A DNA stretch of 5,246 bases. Source: a bacterium (lineage in GTDB: Bacteria; Patescibacteriota; Minisyncoccia; Ryanbacterales; 2-02-FULL-48-12). Where the stretch lies: assembly GCA_005239605.1 (NCBI GenBank), contig SBBS01000091.1, positions 1-5,246 on the forward strand. Direction: 5' to 3'. The translations under genes and the position numbers were made by a program. Below, one piece after another: positions 5,145-5,246 of the stretch. Within the stretch, counting starts at the first letter, position 1. Every line of letters starts with the position of its first letter. The notes beneath the pieces were generated by a model. The model ran no database searches, was not told where the DNA came from, and saw only the letters and a program-made list of their open reading frames with translations.

Positions 5145-5246
5145 TTTGCATTAGACCTGTCCCTTAATAAATTTTCGGCTAAAAATTCCCGAAATCCGGC
5201 CGGGGCTTGGTGAAAATTTCTTGCGTTAGCCCTGCTGGCGCTTCAA
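5145..5246. repeat. Right copy of the ~100 bp inverted repeat element
   Basis: This is the reverse complement of 11-112 at 98 of 102 positions. Similarity ends at 5145, on the gene-facing side, where the AT-rich tract begins. The copy is cut by the window end. The left copy continues 10 bp further and completes an 11-bp dyad (1-11 with 38-48), so the missing bases here are predicted to be AATTTTCACC. It holds no ORF. Confidence 0.9.

Noticed and set aside
1..5246. CRISPR array, transposase, toxin-antitoxin or defence genes
   Set aside because: There are no regularly spaced direct repeats with spacers, and all coding space is accounted for by housekeeping genes. The terminal repeats are non-coding and inverted.
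1..5246. Alternative genetic code (TGA read as Gly, as in Gracilibacteria/SR1)
   Set aside because: No in-frame TGA occurs inside any gene; genes end at TAA or TAG, and the small ORF ends sensibly at TGA just before a terminator.
1..5246. Complete circular or linear plasmid with terminal inverted repeats
   Set aside because: The cargo is core ribosomal operon genes without any replication gene, and the repeat is cut unequally at the two ends. A contig or chromosome segment is simpler.
5065..5246. tRNA, riboswitch or r-protein leader RNA upstream of rplR
   Set aside because: No cloverleaf or known ribosomal-protein binding mimic is visible; the only clear structures are the short hairpin and the repeat dyads.

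Overview
The window is a compact, minus-strand block of essential genes that looks like part of a Candidate Phyla Radiation (Patescibacteria, most likely Parcubacteria-like) genome. The best evidence is the order rplR-rpsE-rplO-secY-adk-map. Only 6 bp separate rpsE from rplO, so rpmD (ribosomal protein L30) is absent from its usual place; loss of L30 is a known CPR trait. Proteins are short to normal in length, genes are packed tightly, and intergenic DNA is AT-rich with recurring TTTGCA/TTTGAACTTT-like words. The phylum-level assignment is inference.

Layout, read along the minus strand from the right end. Positions 5246-5065 hold no gene. They contain a ~100 bp repeat arm, a GC-rich hairpin and an AT-rich leader. 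Then come rplR (5064-4699), rpsE (4674-4192), rplO (4185-3748) and secY (3755-2493, overlapping rplO by 8 bp). A 103 bp spacer with an extended -10 promoter precedes adk (2389-1676). map (1674-910) starts one base after the adk stop. Next is a small Cys/His-rich ORF (871-680) where infA/rpmJ often lie, then a strong intrinsic terminator (664-630). A separate, apparently leaderless ruvX/yqgF unit (550-173) ends the gene series and is followed by a hairpin terminator and the second repeat arm (112-1).

The genes form a late spc-operon core: three ribosomal proteins, the SecYEG channel subunit, an adenylate-kinase-like enzyme and methionine aminopeptidase, which trims nascent proteins. RuvX is a 16S rRNA maturation/Holliday-junction resolvase-like nuclease. 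No plus-strand gene is credible.

The most unusual feature is the frame. The two ends carry the same ~100 bp element in inverted orientation (98 of 102 positions identical). Each copy is accompanied by an ATTCCGG hairpin whose stem shows a compensatory change between copies and which lies in direct, not inverted, orientation. The window may be a complete contig broken at a dispersed repeat, or the repeats may truly flank a segment of a ribosomal operon. Other points of interest are the Cys-rich protein, the altered AMP-site residues of Adk, and an 11-mer that brackets secY. I found no defence system, transposase, CRISPR array or RNA gene.
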